A stretch of DNA of 5,254 nt from an uncultured Saprospiraceae bacterium (GTDB lineage: Bacteria > Bacteroidota > Bacteroidia > Chitinophagales > Saprospiraceae). Under the pieces are notes generated by a model that worked only from the letters and a program-made list of their open reading frames with translations, was not told the DNA's origin and made no database searches. Every line of letters starts with the position of its first letter. Within the stretch, counting starts at the first letter, position 1. A program made the translations under genes and the position numbers. Of the stretch, positions 4,052 through 5,254 are shown one piece after another. The stretch is from the NCBI GenBank assembly GCA_937952155.1, contig CALFYH010000287.1, positions 1-5,254 of the forward strand. Reading direction: 5' to 3'.

Positions 4052-5254
4052 ATGGATAAAACCAACAAAATCAGCCTGAAGAAAATAATCCTTTTATGTA
4101 TTTGTTCATTGCTTTTTAATAGTATCAGTATTGGTCAGATCTCAGCTTTTCAGGCAATGGGTACTGGTGGTGGTGGATATATGTATGCCCCATCTTTAAG
4201 TCCACATGACACAACGACCATGTTTGTCAATTGTGATATGGCTGGCGTTTATAAGACAACTAATGGCGGTAAAAAATGGCAATTGATTGATAATCAAAAG
4301 TTAGTAAGTACTACAAAATCAAAAGTACAATTTACTGCTGATCCAAATGTGCTCTACGCTGTGCATAGGCTTATAGACAATAGCGAAGATGCTCCTATAT
4401 CTGCAAAAGGCATACCTGTAAAAAGCGTCGATGGTGGAGCACATTGGTTTGCTATAAATGATCCATCATCTACAGGCATACATTTCATTAGTGCTGATCC
4501 CAAAAGCACCCAAAATATAATCATCAATGAATATGATAAAATATTTTTTTCAAACGATGGTGGCATTTCCTATAAAACGATTTACATCCCTAGTACAGGT
4601 ATCATTAGAATAGCAGGCGTAGTTTGGGATAATGAATCGATCATCATCGGTACTAATGAAGGCCTTTTGGTAAGTCGTGATAATGGCCTCAATTTTAATG
4701 TAGCATCACTGTCTGGAATCCCTTCTGGTGAAGGCATTTTCCACCTAACTCATGCCAAGGATGGAGCAGAAATCACCTTATATTGTGTCACGGCGCATCA
4801 AGATTATCTGGCACCATGGAATGATCCTCGCAGCGTGAAAGATGAAGTAAAAAGTATTTATCGTTTGAAATACGAAACCCAAACTTTTTGGCAAAAAATA
4901 AGAAGCAATATCCCATCAAATTATAAAATCCTTTGGGTAGATAATGCTAAAAACAATGCAAATATCATTTGGGCTACTGCCGAAGATGATACCAATGCTC
5001 CTTTTGTGTATAAATCTGTCGATGGAGGCAACTCTTGGACCAATACTTTTAACATTACAGACAATATGACTTCCGGTTGGGCTGGTGGGTATGAATCTGC
5101 ATTTTGGTATTACTCCATGGGTGTAGCTTGGGGCATGGATGTAGATCAAAACAATCCGGATAGAGTATTGCTTTCTGATGGCTACTGTCATTATACTACG
5201 GATGGAGGCAACACATGGCGACAAATGTATGTGGACACTTCTACACAAAATCCA
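4052..5254 (+). CDS. secreted Asp-box (BNR) beta-propeller protein, GH74-like; 3' end outside the window
   Basis: The ATG at 4052 opens a frame of 401 codons that runs off the right edge, so this is a partial gene with an intact 5' end. Residues 1-29 form a signal peptide (basic n-region ending KK at 10-11, hydrophobic core IILLCICSLLF, likely cleavage near SIG-Q). Six Asp-box or BNR motifs of the form S/T-x-D-x-G-x-x-W/F follow at 69-76, 125-132, 167-174, 208-215, 322-329 and 382-389, each closing a propeller blade. The start of the mature protein resembles GH74 xyloglucanase-type enzymes: GGGG at 39-42, then 20 residues ending in Asp62 of CDMAGVYK, paralleling the TDIGGAYR segment that carries the catalytic base in GH74. 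MDVDQNNPDRVL (362-373) also echoes a GH74 blade. The second catalytic Asp would lie in the missing half. Alternatives are a sortilin/VPS10-like or other non-enzymatic BNR propeller. A C-terminal type IX secretion sorting domain is possible but not visible here. It is transcribed divergently from the sigma operon. Confidence 0.85.
   Translation, partial: MDKTNKISLKKIILLCICSLLFNSISIGQISAFQAMGTGGGGYMYAPSLSPHDTTTMFVNCDMAGVYKTTNGGKKWQLIDNQKLVSTTKSKVQFTADPNVLYAVHRLIDNSEDAPISAKGIPVKSVDGGAHWFAINDPSSTGIHFISADPKSTQNIIINEYDKIFFSNDGGISYKTIYIPSTGIIRIAGVVWDNESIIIGTNEGLLVSRDNGLNFNVASLSGIPSGEGIFHLTHAKDGAEITLYCVTAHQDYLAPWNDPRSVKDEVKSIYRLKYETQTFWQKIRSNIPSNYKILWVDNAKNNANIIWATAEDDTNAPFVYKSVDGGNSWTNTFNITDNMTSGWAGGYESAFWYYSMGVAWGMDVDQNNPDRVLLSDGYCHYTTDGGNTWRQMYVDTSTQNP

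Noticed and set aside
4354..4566. Open frame of 70 codons on the minus strand
   Set aside because: It is antisense to the propeller gene, with no leader or domain evidence.
4916..5248. Open frame of 110 codons on the minus strand
   Set aside because: It lies wholly opposite the propeller coding sequence, has an atypical Ile/Ser/His-rich composition and no recognisable domain.

Overview
The window looks like chromosomal DNA from a member of the Bacteroidota, possibly a Saprospiraceae- or Cytophaga-like lineage (inference; no rRNA or other taxonomic marker is present). The signs are AT-rich DNA, A-rich leaders without a Shine-Dalgarno sequence, promoter-like words of the TTTG / TAnnTTTG type, a lipoprotein signal followed by Gly, and an ECF sigma factor followed directly by a gene for a cytosol-to-beta-barrel hybrid protein. 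All intact genes have ordinary starts and stops. I see no tRNA, rRNA, CRISPR array, insertion sequence or transposase.

Left part (1-973). A complete Lrp/AsnC-family regulator (+, 44-499) converges on a short, complete thioredoxin (-, 553-846). The 127 bases upstream of the thioredoxin gene hold a perfect Bacteroidota -7 word (TACTTTTG, read on the minus strand). A 22-bp CRP/FNR-like dyad (TGTGA-N6-TTACA core) is centred about 41 bases upstream of the expected transcription start.

Middle part (974-3812). Four minus-strand genes are packed as one apparent operon, read from right to left: a small lipoprotein of unknown family, an ECF sigma-70 factor (10-base gap), a 407-residue protein (its ATG overlaps the sigma stop as ATGA), and a secreted 167-residue beta-barrel-like protein (31-base gap). 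The 407-residue protein has a short cytosolic head, one transmembrane helix, a long polar linker and a beta-barrel-like C-terminus. I read the set as an envelope-signalling cassette in which the hybrid protein may restrain or inform the sigma factor. This is inference from gene order and architecture.

Right part (3813-5254). A 239-base divergent intergenic region carries promoter-like words facing both ways and an 8-bp inverted repeat between them. It leads into the first 401 codons of a secreted Asp-box (BNR) beta-propeller protein (+, from 4052, running off the window). Its N-terminus resembles the first blade of GH74 xyloglucanase-type enzymes, including the spacing from a GGGG run to a candidate catalytic Asp. 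Whether the divergent sigma operon controls this exported protein cannot be decided from the sequence alone.
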